A stretch of 64,000 nucleotides of DNA from Phlebopus portentosus. Its lineage: Eukaryota > Basidiomycota > Agaricomycetes > Boletales > Boletinellaceae. Under the pieces are notes generated by a model. The model saw only the letters and a program-made list of their open reading frames with translations, had not been told where the DNA came from and did no database searches. The stretch is taken from positions 1,054,001 through 1,118,000 of the forward strand of contig JAYXKI010000011.1 in the NCBI GenBank assembly GCA_037892935.1. Reading direction: 5' to 3'. Of this stretch, positions 1-10,582 are shown in pieces. Every line of letters begins with the position of its first letter. Within the stretch, counting starts at the first letter, position 1. The position numbers and the translations under genes were made by a program.

Positions 1-10
1 TTTGCTCTAG

Positions 11-868
11 GAGTACTTCTTGAAACAATCAGCTCGGCCGTACGGATACAAGGGAACCCATGTCAACGAATTGCCAACAAACGAAGGTAAAATTATTCAT
101 TGGTCCGTTTCATTCACGATCCCTCTAACGTACTCAGGTCCAAGAATAACTCCGACATCCTCGCCTATAATACGAACGAATGGAAAGAAGCCAGAAATGG
201 TACTTTTTGTTGGTTTCCCAGCATCGGGAAAGACAACGCTCTTCGAGCGCGTGTTTCTTCCAACTGGCTATGAACACGTCAACCAAGATACCCTTGGTAG
301 TCGATCCAAGTGTCTTAAAGCAGCGGAAGAGTTCCTCCGAAAAGGAAAGAGCTGTGTTGTCGGTTAGTTTTCTCTTCGCCCATTCTACCATCACTAAATG
401 ACACAGCTGTGTAAGATAATACAAATCGAGACAAGAAGACACGCCAGTTTTACCTCAAACTTGCCGAATCGTTGGATATACCCGTCAGGTTCATTGACTA
501 TTCACCAAAACTCGGAAAATTCTGCTAATACTTGTTTCAAGATGCTTTATATTCAAGATCTCCAGAGAGCTTGCATGGCACAATAACCTGTATCGAACTT
601 TCTGTCTGCCTTTGCTGTCCGGTTCAACCGCAGCGGAAACTAAGGTGTCATTTAATATTCGCCTGCACTTGTCCGGCCCTGATGGTGGTTTCGCATCTAG
701 GAGCGAAAACTCATACCGTACAGTGCCTTCGTATCCTTTTCGCAGTGCTATGAGGAACCGACGATTGATGAGGGGTTCAAGGAGGTGAAAACTGTCAATT
801 GGCAGTTCGAAGGTGATGCCGAGGAAGAGAGGTACTGGAGGATGTGGTTGCAGATTGACGGCAAGTAG
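11..868 (+). CDS. Polynucleotide 5'-kinase/3'-phosphatase (PNKP), 3' part
   Basis: This is the C-terminal part of a bifunctional DNA end-repair enzyme that dephosphorylates 3' ends and phosphorylates 5' ends at strand breaks in the nucleus. The visible exons are 11-86, 138-362, 416-488, 542-644 and 701-868; all junctions keep frame. The first exon begins with EYFLK, matching the end of the HAD-type phosphatase domain. Exon 2 carries the kinase P-loop GFPASGKT, followed by VNQDTLGSR and, across the next intron, the DNTN motif. Exon 4 holds ELAWHNNLYR, and the protein ends in WLQIDGK. The gene is cut at its 5' side by the window start, so the phosphatase active site is not seen. Introns are 51-56 nt. 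The family is clear from the order of these motifs. Confidence 0.9.
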
Positions 869-1033
869 TCGTAATGGATCTACAAGACTTTCGTAGTACA
901 ACTATTGTGCAGATCATCTTTCTACGCTCCTAGACAGTTCATTGGTGACTAATCGTGTAGCTTATTCCTCCTCTCGTTGTAGTCCGCTCAGGTCCTTCGT
1001 TCCTCTGGAATATGAATATCAGTAACTTAGAGA

Positions 1034-1738
1034 TCACTCAAGGAAAACGTCGAGAACGTACTCATTCAGGTTTCCAAAGAACTCGATACGATCAATTCGT
1101 GTCGTCTCTTCGTCCCCTTGATTGCTCGCAACGAAAATCTGTGAAATTCTTATGAGAACTGCTCGCACGAAAGAAGGGAAAGCGAGGCTACCCACATGTA
1201 TGCTATCTACGTTCTGGAATCGAACGTAGCGGAGAGGGATGGCCTTTCCGTTCCGTACGTCATCTTCGGTGAACTGAAGCGTTTGAGCGGTCTGAGCTTC
1301 ACTCGCGTCCTCAACGTCTTCAAAACCAATTGAAGAACGGTTCATGAAAAGCTTGACTATCTTTGGCCCTTGAGCAATGTGCTCCTCGTTAGTTTGGATC
1401 ACGATACTTCGTAATCGGACTCTCTGAGTGAACTGGCATGATAGCGGCTGAATCAGCGACGCTCCCTCGATATATGCGCGTATGATGACGCACGTAGACG
1501 TTAAGAAGTAGTTGCTCGTCCGCGTCGCTTTCCAAATATGCACTATCAGAGCCTTTCGGCAGTATACTCTTCAAGCTATGTTCGTGAGTTTCGTTGAGGC
1601 AGTTGACCTGAGATGGATCGACGTGATCACGTAAGTTCTTCTGAAGAATGGAATATTTCTGTTAGTTAGCATTGTGGGCTTTATATTGTGTCTTTTAAAT
1701 CTGCGTACATCCTGCGCTGTGTTCTTCTCGGAGCTCAT
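1034..1738 (-). CDS. PITH domain protein (thioredoxin-like C-terminal family, DUF1000)
   Basis: Four exons (1738-1709, 1640-1494, 1432-1196, 1138-1034) encode 172 residues, nearly all of it one PITH domain. This domain occurs at the C terminus of TXNL1, which binds the proteasome, and also as stand-alone proteins like this one. Visible signatures are LESDADEQLLL, VRLRSIVIQ, NRSSIGFEDVED, a LRYVRFQNVDSI strand and SNQGDEETTRIDRIEFFG. No thioredoxin domain precedes it. The start is the first ATG in frame, which gives a 10-residue first exon before a 68-nt intron. The gene is convergent with the PNKP gene about 165 bp away. The exact cellular role is unknown from sequence. Confidence 0.85.
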
Positions 1739-1934
1739 TTTCCAATGGTCGCGGTGGAGATGGTGGTTGGCTGCAACAGATGGGGAAGCGGAACGCGTCA
1801 CAAACGCGTCTTCCGGTCACGTGGGCCAAAACGTACCGTAACACTACGGCAACTTCAAATATAAATCAAGCTCAAAGTATCTCATTACATTACAAGACGC
1901 TGCTTTTCTTTCATCCACATTTGATGATGTCTGT

Positions 1935-3768
1935 TCACATTCTAGCTATGACCTGACCCGGCACCTCGCTCAGTTCCCTTAACATCCGTTCTGCCTCTTT
2001 CCAATCATCATCCGGAACCGAAGCCCAGTGAATATCCCATTTCTTTCGAATCTCCCTTCCGATTATTTGCAATTCTTCTTTAGAACCATTTCGAGCCCGC
2101 GCTACGTCTATACAGTCCGGAGCCCAGATGAACTCGACGAGACGTCCCAGCGTATACGAGCGCTCAACGATATGGTTCGCATACGGTCGCCGGACGGCAT
2201 CGTAAATCCTCAGTACGGAAGGCAGGTTTGAAGTGGTAGCGATTGGGGAAGCCAATAACTTCCCAAGAATGTAGGCATCCTTGACAGGCAGGTTCAATCT
2301 CCAGAATAATTTCACTCATGAATTGCTGCACACACCTCAACAGCTTGTCCTCCACCTGCACCGAGATGTGGAGTCGTAGCGTGCGCCTGCGTTCCAAAAC
2401 TCGTCGGTTAGTAATGCAAAGTATTACACAAAAGTCTCTTACAGCATCCCCTAGAATAGTCACAAGGCCATCCACGTAGGTGGGCAAATCACGGACATGG
2501 CTGACTGCCCATTTGGTTACATTATCAGCACTCTGTAATAATCAAAATCATCCTGAACGACGAAACACAAACAAAGAGGATAAGACATACTTCAAGAAGC
2601 TGCAAAAGCTCAGGTTCCCAGCCTCTATACTCATCGATCAACTTTTGCTTGGAGACGTCGACAACGGTAGGTCCGTCGTATGGCTTTCCCTCAGCATCGG
2701 CTGCTGTCACGAACGGTACAATGTTGACAAGTCGCCCTTGCGAAATAGGATATGAAACGACATGCTGACAAATCGTCAGGCTTGATTTGTTTCTGCAACA
2801 TCACTCACCACTCACTTTGCTCTTCCCGCACCACTGTTGCAACTCAAGTCAGTTGCCTGCTTGGTCCAGTATTCGAGGAAATAGGACGGGACGCACAAAC
2901 ATCATTCTTGTCGCAGCTTGATGCCCTGGAACTGCAGCCAACAGTTTCTCCGTCGGAATGAGAGCACGATATGCGTAGAGCCCAGCCCAGCTCGCATTTA
3001 CGAATCCTCTCAGCTTGTTCTTTTCGTCTTCTCCTGCCTGAACCTTATCAGCGAGCGCTGAATACATTGTGGCACGCGTCGCTGACTTGATCCCGTCTGC
3101 CCCAACCAACATATCCGCTTCTCCGGAAGTACCGTCGGCGAAGTGAAGAAGCACGGAGTCACTCTTGGCCGTGTACGAGACCATCCGCTTGTTGAAATGT
3201 GCATGAAACATTGACGGAGGTGGGAGGGCTTCAACGAGCACTTTGAGCACATCGGCGCGATGAAGATTAACGAAGCTATCTGTAATATCACCACAATGTC
3301 AAAATTCGTCTCTAAATTAAAGCGCTCAGTATCGAGGACTCACATGGAACTACCAGCTGAATAAACTCGAACCCTTCTGATCCTGGATCACTTTTCCTGT
3401 AGCAATGCGCCGGTTCTGCAAAACCATGTCAGCACCAGGAACAGTAAACAGCATGAGAATTAACTCGCTCAATTCTTTCGAAGGCACTTGGGCTGCCATC
3501 TTCACGAGCTTCTCATCAAGTCCGAGCGTTTGCATGATAGCCCACGTCCGGTTCCATACAGAAACGCCTGCACCTATCTCTGTAAATTGCGGCTTTACTT
3601 CATAGACGTCGATTTCGACGTCACTACAGTACTTTCCCAGAACCACGGCCAGACTTAGGCCGCCGATGCCACCGCCGCTAAGTCAGCTCGTCAAATGTCC
3701 TACGCCAGCATAGCTTAGAAAATGGGCACATACCATATAGCTATACGAAGTCGTGGTCGTGAACGCAT
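1935..3768 (-). CDS. FAD-dependent monooxygenase (salicylate hydroxylase-like)
   Basis: This is a class A flavoprotein monooxygenase that would hydroxylate an aromatic or related substrate using NAD(P)H and O2; the substrate is unknown. The N terminus has the FAD dinucleotide-binding loop IAICGGGIGGLSLA, completed across a 56-nt intron (3678-3733). EIGAGVSVWNRTW and YRKSDPGSEGF follow, then the adenine/NADPH region MLVGADGIKSATR. The canonical second FAD motif ILGDAAHATTPHLGAGGGQ is spread over two exon joins. At least seven introns are needed. One intron near 3410-3475 works in frame only with a GC-AG boundary. The start ATG sits directly before the Rossmann strand, as is usual. No obvious partner genes adjoin it. 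Confidence 0.85.
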
Positions 3769-4116
3769 CTAGGGCAGTGGGAGAGCGGTACCTTTGGCCT
3801 ATGCGGCTCCCAGATAAGAGCTGCGAGGAGCATGACGCTCCATATAGATACAACAAAGTTCTAGAAGTCTAAGAAGATGTCGTGGGAATAGCAAGAACTT
3901 CCCAAGAGAGGCCGCTCAAATAGCTGCCAAACGGGCTTTAAAGACACAGAGATCTTGGCATGAGGGACCTTAGAATTGGAGTGTAGATGCATGTGACGCA
4001 TAGACGGCCCGACACACCCCAGTTAGACTTCTCCGTGTGCAAAAGAGAGTGTCTCTAGACCTGTATCGGAAACTGTGCAACCGTGGTCGTCAAATTCTAT
4101 CATGGGTCACAATGGG
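3769..4116. other. Intergenic, no gene seen
   Basis: This stretch lies between the monooxygenase start and repeat copy A. It probably holds the monooxygenase promoter. I saw no coding potential or RNA gene. Confidence 0.5.
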
Positions 4117-4429
4117 AAACGAGTTCATCAGAGAGACAAATGAGTTCATTTATGGATTCATCTACGAACCGCCCATTACTTTGTCTCATTGTCCTATATC
4201 TGTGTAGATATACGATAGCTGAGAGCATTCAGGTCAATTTGTGTGAGTTTTGGATGGATTGTGGAGTTTTCGTTTTATCTCACCCTTCGAGCCTCCGACG
4301 TTTCCATATACGTAACCATATTATGATTGTCCTTTTAGTACTAGTACTCATGGGATTGCCTACGCACCTCAAGACGACGTTCCACCTTTGGAGATTGAAG
4401 CAGCTGACTTGAACTTTTACAACAACACT
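4117..4429 (+). repeat. Direct repeat copy A (313 bp)
   Basis: This segment matches 10583-10889 in the same orientation, with only a few substitutions and one 6-bp indel (an extra TACTAG near 4340). The match starts at AAACGAGTTCATCAG and stops abruptly after ACAACAACACT; flanks on both sides are unrelated. A reading frame of about 88-90 codons starting at ATGAGTTCATTTATGG is open in both copies but resembles nothing I recognise. It lies upstream of the transposon nest, while copy B abuts the 3' end of the transposase remnant. Confidence 0.9.
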
Positions 4430-4646
4430 CACCGTGTTCAGGGCCTTTCTGGCATGATCCGTCCAGGCTGGAAAATAATATCTCACGTAATCTGTAAATA
4501 TGTATAGTAATTTCATGTGTGTGAATGAGTTACCAGATGGAAATTAATCAGGTGTTAGATTCTAAGTTTAAGTTTTGTCAGGTGGTCTTGATAATAGATA
4601 AGATGAGATCGTAAAATATAATCTTCACATGACCTAGGTTGTGCTA

Positions 4647-5267
4647 AGATACAGGAAGTATAAACTCGACTACCCGTGACGCACGTCGCGAGACCCTGAC
4701 TTACCTTATTCGGTACCACAACACAACACTTAATTCTGCCTCTCATGTTGCACAAACATAGAATTGGACTCCACAGATATCTTCAGACTGAAATTAGCTA
4801 CACATCTACGGTTTTGATTTTCGAAAATATTAGGAATTGGCTTCCCAATTATGGAAATAAAACCTTTTGTGCCAAACAACCCAGAATTTATTTTCCAGCC
4901 TTCTGGCAAAGTTTCGGAAAATTTTGAAATTCTCAAACCAAGATTTTTGCCGCTTCCGGCTGTTACCGGATGACTAATTTAATTCATATATAGTAACTTA
5001 AGATATTACTAAGTACAATTAAGTAAGCAATACTTCCAATGGGTCTCAAGAGTGCTTCAAACAATACAATAAGGGTGTAAACTGCATAGAGACTCTATAT
5101 TCACCCTTCTAAGTGCCTCCACATGAACTACAAGTGGTTTTCAAGCATTCGGAAAATTCAACCTCGAGATTTTTGCCACAGGGTCCTTCCTAACTGGGTT
5201 AGTACAGGGTACATCAGGGTCATCAGGTCACGCGTGATGGGTAGTCGAGTTTATACTTCCTGTATCT
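4647..5267. mobile_element. MITE with 29-bp terminal inverted repeats and TA target duplication
   Basis: The left end AGATACAGGAAGTATAAACT (repeat spans 4647-4675) is perfectly repeated in inverted orientation at 5239-5267. The inverted match then continues imperfectly inward. Each end is flanked by TA (4645-4646 and 5268-5269), the duplication made by Tc1/mariner-type transposases. The 621-bp interior is AT-rich and non-coding, with a short internal repeat around GGAAAATT...AGATTTTTGCC at about 4915-4957 and 5150-5183. This is a non-autonomous element; no mariner transposase lies in the window. Confidence 0.85.
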
Positions 5268-5499
5268 TATAATAAGATGATCAAAAGTTACCCGCAGCAC
5301 TTTCCTCCTGACGTGATCTGTCAAAGGCTAATATACACACGGACTTAACAGTATGCGTCGTGCACAGATGACGCGTGCCATGGCAAGATGGATGAGTTTT
5401 AAACTTATCCATCATGTCAAAAACCTCAAAGGTAAGCACAATAGTATTTCATGCACAAGAAAAAAAATTTACAATTCATAGAAATCAAGGTCTAGTCGC

Positions 5500-7240
5500 G
5501 ACGATGTCCGTTGCGAGTGCGGGGAGTGTACATCTGGTGGAAGAAGATTCAAAATGATACCATATTCTCTGAAGCGATCTCATGACAAACGACGCGAGAA
5601 ACTGCGAGTCAAGATGTCTCGTCGTCGAGATGTGTCGCCTGCTACGTCCTCTGCTGCTGTTGCTATTGCTGCTGCTGCGAGTGCTAGTCTGCCCATCTCT
5701 CTTTCCGCTGTTGCTGGAGTTGGTGCTGTTGCTGTTGTTGTTGCCGCTGCTGCTGCTGCTGCTGTCGCTGCTGGTGTTGCAGCCGTGTCTAGTCATCCTG
5801 TTGTTGCTGTTGTTGAAGCTGCTGGACAGGTCGTCAGTCTGGACTTGGAGAAAGACCAAGTTGAAGAAATGCGGCTCGATGAGCATGGTCCTGGAGCGAT
5901 CGAGTGAACAGTGACAGAGCTTCAGACTTCCAACGATGACCAGCCATCCTCAAGACCCATATTGAATGAGATGCAAAGAGCGAATGGCGTTGACGTCTCT
6001 GAAATGGGTGAATTTGAAGATGCTGGGATGGGTTATGTGGACATCAACCTGGACGACCTGGGAGGTACCGTAGGCGAGTCCTCATCTTCAGACACTCTCC
6101 GAGCCGAGGTTGTGGACATGGATTTCGACATGGACGAGCTACCTCCGTGCGAACCACCGTGCGCAGCTGAAGGCGTAGACAGAGTCCAGTTTCTTTGGAG
6201 TTTCATTCTTTATCTTGCCGCGTCTCTTCATCTTCAGTTTCACGTAACTCACCGCGCCATAGATCTCATGCTGACAGTCATGTCCGCAGTTCTAGTGAGC
6301 CTCGGACAATTTTCTCCCACTGAGAAGCGCGCAACGACTCTTAGGACTGTTATCAAGCAATTACAACTTGACGACCATTTTCAGATTTCTCCAATGTGCC
6401 CGACTTGCCGACGCATATACCCGTCTGACTCAAGTCCCAAAACGACATGTCTGGCTTGCGAAACGGCCCTTTTCAAAACCAAAACAACGCTACGGGGTGA
6501 CTTCGACGGGACCATCAAAGTTGACGAGCAAGAAACGCACGAACCAGTCCTCAAATATCTGCACCGGTCCCTTGCAAGTCAAATCAAAGAACTTCTAGCT
6601 AGGGATTGTATGGAGGATGAGCTGGACAAATGGAAAACAAAATGACATCGGCCAGGAATTCTTACAGATATAATGGATGGAACGGTTTGGAAAACACTCA
6701 AAGCTCATGATGGAACGAAATTTTTCGACCCTGAAACTGACGAGTTATGGATCACATTAATACTTTTATTTGATGGGTAAGCAATCCTTCCCTCACTATT
6801 TCCTCCTGTATTCATGTTTATGCGTCTAGGTTTGGTGGCGAGTGTGGCAGGAATGGACCTACATACAGTTCTGGAGTCCTCTCGCATTGCATCGCAAATC
6901 TCCTGATGTATTTGAAGTGCGTCCTTCAGTCTTGAATCTAATCTCTAGAACATTATACCTATAATGCAATGCACTGTTTATCGATGCGCAGATATCACCC
7001 TCGCAACCTCCTTCTGAGTGGCATTATACCCAGTCCGCACGAAGCAACAGGCGATGAGCTTCAGCACGCCCTCCGAATTGACACAGATGAAAAATTGGAT
7101 TTATATCAAAACGGTTTCATTGCTCCTACGTCCTCCTGCCCCCAAGGTGAGTAATTTATGTTATTCTTTACCTCATTTCTCATGATTTTCAGGTCGTCGT
7201 TGCCGGGTGGTGTGCATCATGAAATGCTGCGACCACCCGG
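5500..7240 (+). pseudogene. Plavaka/Tnp2-type DDE transposase remnant, 5' part
   Basis: This is the front half of a large CACTA-superfamily (Tnp2/Plavaka) transposase. One frame can be followed from about 5554 to 6780 and then through short introns. The N-terminal stretch is low complexity. Next comes a cysteine pair region CPTCRRIYP...CLAC (about 6395-6460), then LLARDCMEDELDKW. After that come DGTVWKTLKAHDG, FGGECGRNGPTYSSGV, RNLLLSGIIPSPHE and CIMKCCDHP, all matching the family's collinear motifs. The frame is broken by in-frame TGA codons at 5905-5907 and 6643-6645. It is then cut at 7240 by an inserted element and resumes at 9081. The true start was not resolved. It is non-functional as it stands. 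Confidence 0.85.
5640..5815. repeat. Trinucleotide-rich GCT/GTT tract
   Basis: This is an interrupted microsatellite of GCTGCT/GTTGCT units inside the transposase N-terminal region. It reads as poly-Ala/Val, poly-Leu or poly-Ser/Asn depending on frame and strand, so long open frames here on both strands are composition artefacts. Confidence 0.85.
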
Positions 7241-9080
7241 TGTAGTGCGCCGCACTAACCTGTACCGGTCCAGCGGCACAGGCCGGTAAGGGCTGTACTC
7301 CCCTATGCCATACCCAGGACACCCCGCGTACTATTGTCAGCAAACCAGCCTTCGCTGCCGTTACCCATAATACAGCCTGCTCAGCGGCCGCCGGACCTTC
7401 GGCGGCCTGGGAACAGCACCCACACCGCCGCCGCTGCCGACCATATGAACTGGCGGCGACGCCTCCACTCCTATCCTATGATCACCTTGTCCCCCCTTCG
7501 ACCAGATCCTAGTTCCCCTTCTCCAGCCTCTCTCAAGAACGGTTCCGCCGAATCCGGTGACTCCGGGCTTCAGAAATGCTCGCACGGCGGCCGGACACGC
7601 TGCGGCGGATGTATATCGCGCCATCGCGGAAGTGTATGCCCGCCGCCGCGCCGGCTGAGTGAACAATAACCAATCTCAGGTCCATTTCGTTGATTGTTTC
7701 ATATTCTTATCATCCCACATTGTACGCCGAGTGTGGTAGCGCGCCCGGCGGCCGTCCGTATATTCTCCCTTTTAGTTTTATTCGAACTCTTGGTGTTTCA
7801 GAACCATATAGAGCACGCCCTGACCGATCCGAACGGCCCCGATGTTCGACACGACGTACCAGCACTCCGCCGTTCCAATTGGGGCGCCCCTAGGTCTTGG
7901 TGGCTTGGCAGCGCATCCCGGCGGCGGCCCCCGCCGTCGTGGCGCGCCTGTCACGCCTCGCCGCCCGCCGCTTTAAGTGATATTTCTTATCAAGGACTCA
8001 TAGTATATATAGAGAGCATGTATCTATCCTAAAAAAGCAGCAGATATACACTCTAGAACGCAGCTACCAGAGACCGACCACAAGTAAAGAAGCCTCCTTC
8101 AAGAAACCAGTATATACAGAGAACCAGACAGCTGGATCGGGTGAACTCCCGGTCACGTGCCCTCGCCGATCCCGTCCTGACAGCGTGGCCCCCGATCTCA
8201 CAGGATAGAAGCCGCTGAGCTCATTCGCCACCCTGGTCATCTCCCTTCTGCGCAGCTGTCACTCGTCTAGTAATCGCTCTGGGGACTTCCCACTTATATC
8301 TGCATCGCCGTCCCTCTCTCTCTAGCCTCCGCCGCCGCTCGGTCCTGAGCATTTGGGATTCCTCCTCCACGTCCCGACGCAGCCATCACTCCTCTAGTAA
8401 CCAATCCCGCGGTCTTCGATTCCTCCCTGCGCCTGAGGCCCCTTTCGTGTTTCGTCGCCGCCGCTCGGTTCAGATCGTTTGTGATTCTTCCTCAACGCCT
8501 CGACGCAGCCGTCACTCTTCTAGGCATCTGTTATACGTCCTCGACGTCTCAACGCAGCTGTCACTCTTCTTGTGTCCGCCGCTACCGTCGGCGCCGGCGC
8601 CCCTTTTCGACTGAATCCAGTCTCCCACTTCTTGTCAGCTCCGCCGCCTCCGCGTCGTTCCACCACCGACACTACTCCCCTTTTAAGTGGTGTCGACTCT
8701 CTCTCTCCCACATCTTCTCTGTGTCGTTCCGATGTCATCTCCCCGACTACCAGGCGGAATTGCACTGGTGCGAACCTCCGCCGGCACCGCACCCAGTCCG
8801 CCGCTGCGACCCCTTCGCCGGTTCAGTCGGACTCGGCGATCCCTATACAGCCGTCGAGGCCCGGATCGCCACAGCGAGTCATTCGAAGGCGCGGTGGATC
8901 TGCCTAATGGCCAGATCCTTGTGCATCTGAGCTGAGTGTCGCTTCTGAAAGCCTGCAGGTAGTCTGTAGATCTGGTAGGACCTCCCCTTTTTCCTCTCGA
9001 CACCTTTGACATCGCCTCCCTGTGGTCGAACGCCGCCGCCGCCACCTTTGTCCCTATCTAGGAGAGTCTGATAGTCTACA
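7241..9080. mobile_element. GC-rich 1,840-bp insertion with TG...CA ends and CCGG target duplication
   Basis: The element starts TGTAGTGCGCC and ends GATAGTCTACA, so its ends are the inverted 5-mers TGTAG/CTACA. It is bracketed by CCGG at 7237-7240 and 9081-9084. Deleting the element plus one CCGG joins the two transposase halves in frame and restores the expected family motif at the junction, so these borders are very likely exact. The interior is markedly GC-rich. It contains a TATATATAGAG box near 8008, a polyadenosine-like stretch CTAAAAAAGCAG after it, and degenerate ~120-bp tandem units from 8250. No protein was recognised. TG...CA ends with a short duplication suggest a large solo LTR or a short non-autonomous LTR element, but no second LTR copy was seen. 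Confidence 0.85.
8250..8575 (+). repeat. Degenerate ~120-bp tandem repeat inside the insertion
   Basis: The phrase CGCAGCYRTCACTCNTCTAG recurs at about 8251, 8379, 8503 and (shortened) 8552. The two middle units also share GCCGCCGCTCGGT and a GTGATTC/GGGATTC core before it. Spacing is about 128, 124 and 49 bp, so the last unit is truncated. Confidence 0.7.
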
Positions 9081-10563
9081 CCGGCACTCTGTCGTGTCGA
9101 TGGACATGCAGATCATGCTCACAAGCTTGCTTTTTGCACAATGTGCAAAGCAAAGCGCGATGAGTTGAGGACTGAGAGAGGGATGACGAAAGGTGAGTTG
9201 TGTTCATTGCGTTATATTCGCCTTCTCTTTGCCGATCTTATACTGATCCAATCTACTAGAATTTGAGCCGAGAACAGCTGAAGAACATCGAACGTACTCC
9301 AATGAGTACCGAGACGCAAGTCCGGCGGACCGTGAGGTACTCTTCAAAAGGACTGGTGTTCGATACGCGGAGTCAACACGTCTCCCGTACTTCGATCCGA
9401 TAGTCATGGGCGTAATTGACCCGATGCACAATATCTTACTTGGTGAGTGCTCATTTACAATGACCAACATTCATCTTGGTGTCCTGTATGCGAATGTTCC
9501 TCCTATAGGTATCTGTCGAACACTCTGGATGGACGCATGGATCCGTAAGAACGTCCTTCGCCGGAGAACCGCAAAGAAGCGGCGTGAACTTGATCACATT
9601 CATACATACTTGTGCAAGGTACGTCGAAGCTTGATACGCTTTGCGATCTTTATGAGATTGTGCCATCCAGTTCGAAATGCCTTCCTGGGTTGGTCGACTT
9701 CCTCGCCAGGTTGGTTATCCAGCCGGAGGTTCTCTCTCCGCAGATGAATACAAAGCACTTGTGCTTGTGTATTGCCCGCTGATCGTAAGTTCGAGGCTCC
9801 AGATATTTAATTACTTATCTTCACTTATCTTACGATTTTCTTGCTCAGATACCTCTTATTTGGAGGGAATGGTTCCCAATCGACCAAGAAGAGTTTCGGA
9901 AATGAAACCAGAGATGGGAAACGCTGGAGGCGCAACGCCTCCAGCGCATCGTGAATGGCACAGCTACTGCAGACGATCAGACGCAAAAAAACTGACCCCA
10001 ACCTCAACGAATGCATGAAAACGACGCGAGAAACTTCTTGAAGCTTGCAATGGCCCTGAAAATTATTCTGGGTCGTTCTGTATAATATTTTGAACATAAA
10101 GGCTGATTTTTTTTCGCACCTTATCCTCCAGGGTCGGCGAATAGTACCGAGTTCCAGGGCAACGAAGGCACCGAACTCCATTATACAAATGGAGTTCGGT
10201 GGGGAACTCTTTGTTGGCCAGGTAATCTCGGTGTTCTCTCACAAGCAGCAACACGTCCCAGGGCCACAAATTTTCTTGCATGTGAGATGGTTCCGATCAC
10301 GTTTGGACATCGATACAAGCGACTGGGATCCATAGTAAGTGGCACATTACAGATTGCGTCAGTCGAGCGATCGAGACTATGAAAGTGATCAATGAAGGTC
10401 ATGAGGACGAAATATTATGGTCTAACATTTTGATTCACAGTCCAGAACTCGAGGTGAAGTTTTGGGAGTTCAATACGTTTCTTACAGATGAAGGGCCACC
10501 AGCGATCATCCCTCCCTCCCTCGTCAAGTCTCAAGCCTGCCGAGTCACAGTGAACTTACCCTG
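9081..10563 (+). pseudogene. Plavaka/Tnp2-type transposase remnant, 3' part
   Basis: This continues the transposase interrupted at 7240. Family motifs in order are HKLAFCTMCKAKRDEL, FEPRTAEEHRTYSNEYRD, LPYFDPIVMGVIDPMHNILLG (the Tnp2 DPMHN signature, near 9390-9440), PLIWREWFP and NFLKLAMALKIILGRSV. In-frame TGA codons lie at 9903-9905 and 9993-9995. After about 10080 the expected middle of the catalytic region is missing. The sequence jumps to C-terminal-like pieces (STEFQGNEGTELHY, then GQVISVFSHKQQH in another frame, then SPELEVKFWEFN), so there is a large internal deletion and at least one frameshift. It ends about 20 bp before repeat copy B. Confidence 0.82.
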
Positions 10564-10582
10564 AGTGCTCCTCCGTGATCCA

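Noticed and set aside
4646..5268. Alternative TAA or TTAA target duplication for the MITE
   Set aside because: TAA on the left faces TTA on the right, which is part of the inverted symmetry and not a direct duplication; only TA is duplicated.
5485..5914. Open frames on both strands rich in Ser/Asn, Leu or Ala/Val
   Set aside because: They follow from the GCT/GTT trinucleotide tract and are not evidence of genes.
8481..9045. Overlapping open frames on both strands inside the GC-rich insertion
   Set aside because: High GC and tandem repeats lengthen frames on all strands; no conserved motif, start context or intron structure supports any of them.
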